64,000 nucleotides of DNA from Trichoplax adhaerens (Eukaryota > Placozoa > Uniplacotomia > Trichoplacea > Trichoplacidae), in the NCBI RefSeq assembly GCF_000150275.1, contig NW_002060978.1, positions 186,001-250,000 of the forward strand. The letters are read 5' to 3'. Positions within the stretch are counted from its first letter, which is position 1, and each line of letters begins with the position of its first letter. The notes beneath the pieces are model-generated. The model did no database searches. It was not told where the DNA came from and saw only the letters and a program-made list of their open reading frames with translations. Of this stretch, positions 63,369 through 64,000 are shown piece by piece. A program made the translations under genes and the position numbers.

Positions 63369-64000
63369 GGATATATTAAAAAGAAAAAAGCATTAATAAA
63401 TACAGTATATTCATTTGAATATCTGCGATATCATTTTCCCAAGCGAGCAATTATTAATCAGTGAACATGTCAACATATTCAACAGTATATATTATTAATT
63501 ACAGTAGTGAAATTGATACACGTATAAACAGTTTCAGTCATTGCTTAAAAATGTAGAATTGATATATAAACATCATTAAACATGTAGAATCATCAGCAAT
63601 AAGGTATAGTTACTGTACAAACGCAAAGACAATGAGTTTTCCTAAAGAGCGGAAATAGAATTAATTTTTTTCAGCTATAGCTCTAATATGATATAACGCT
63701 GATTTTTGTAATCAAAGAGTAATGTAGCTAACTAAAATGCTTATTATGTCATATTGAAATCAATTATTTCTCCTTAAAAATAACATTATTAACAGATTTG
63801 AAGGCTATGTGTGATATGCGTAAGAAAAGCTAGACAATTGCAAGTATAGAATATGAAAAGAAATTTAGCAATTCTCTACTACCAAGCTAAATAAATTCTT
63901 ATAAAGACATAGGAAGATTCATGGCGGTTTTATTCATTGAATTGTTAAAAACAATCTTAATACGTTATATATATGCATAGAAATTTAAGATTTTATATTC
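63369..64000. other. Upstream intron/flank of the secreted-protein gene
   Basis: The sequence beyond the acceptor should be intron and then the first exon, but no ATG-plus-donor exon stands out before the window ends. Confidence 0.35.

Overview
The window is eukaryotic and almost certainly from an early-branching animal. A placozoan (Trichoplax-like) genome fits best, but that is inference from style rather than a database match. The DNA is AT-rich. Genes have short introns with GT/AG borders. The products are metazoan in type: a class A GPCR, an endosomal-type CLC chloride/proton exchanger, a YIPF5-like Golgi protein and cytosolic thioredoxins. One scaffold gap (N run, 43026-43075) and two single Ns are present.

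Layout. 1-12177 is a long stretch with no gene I can support. 12178-13341 (+) is a single-exon GPCR with two eroded signature motifs. 17461-22137 (-) is a single-exon 1558-residue protein: coiled coil, J-like segment, glycine-rich hydrophobic segment, TPR-like repeats, then a C-terminal patatin phospholipase domain. A decayed, internally deleted copy lies head to head with it at about 23520-26008 (+). 28196-33560 (-) is a complete 19-exon CLC-3/4/5 family exchanger; my exon reconstruction keeps frame throughout and gives 814 residues.

34-50 kb holds a tandem array of thioredoxin genes, all on the minus strand: three intact five-exon genes (36277-37465, 40703-41855, 44417-45981), one clear pseudogene (48838-50035) and one badly degraded copy (about 37990-38450). 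Upstream and downstream blocks are shared between copies, so the duplicated unit included the flanks. 53253-55185 (+) is a five-exon YIPF5 orthologue, with a decayed copy of its last exon 2.6 kb downstream. 63040-63366 (-) is the main exon of a small secreted protein, possibly a peptide precursor; its first exon was not found.

Non-coding structure is concentrated in four places: a palindrome-rich block upstream of the CLC gene (about 33940-34620); a hairpin-rich direct duplication upstream of YIPF5 (51746-52933); a four-copy tandem array of about 490-bp units (about 58395-60180); and short foldbacks that share a TAGTCCATG-like end (51590-51641, 60352-60395).

The genes do not form a pathway. 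The window reads as ordinary conserved cell-biology genes mixed with lineage-specific duplication and decay (patatin, thioredoxin, YIPF5 fragment). The most unusual object is the patatin multidomain protein.
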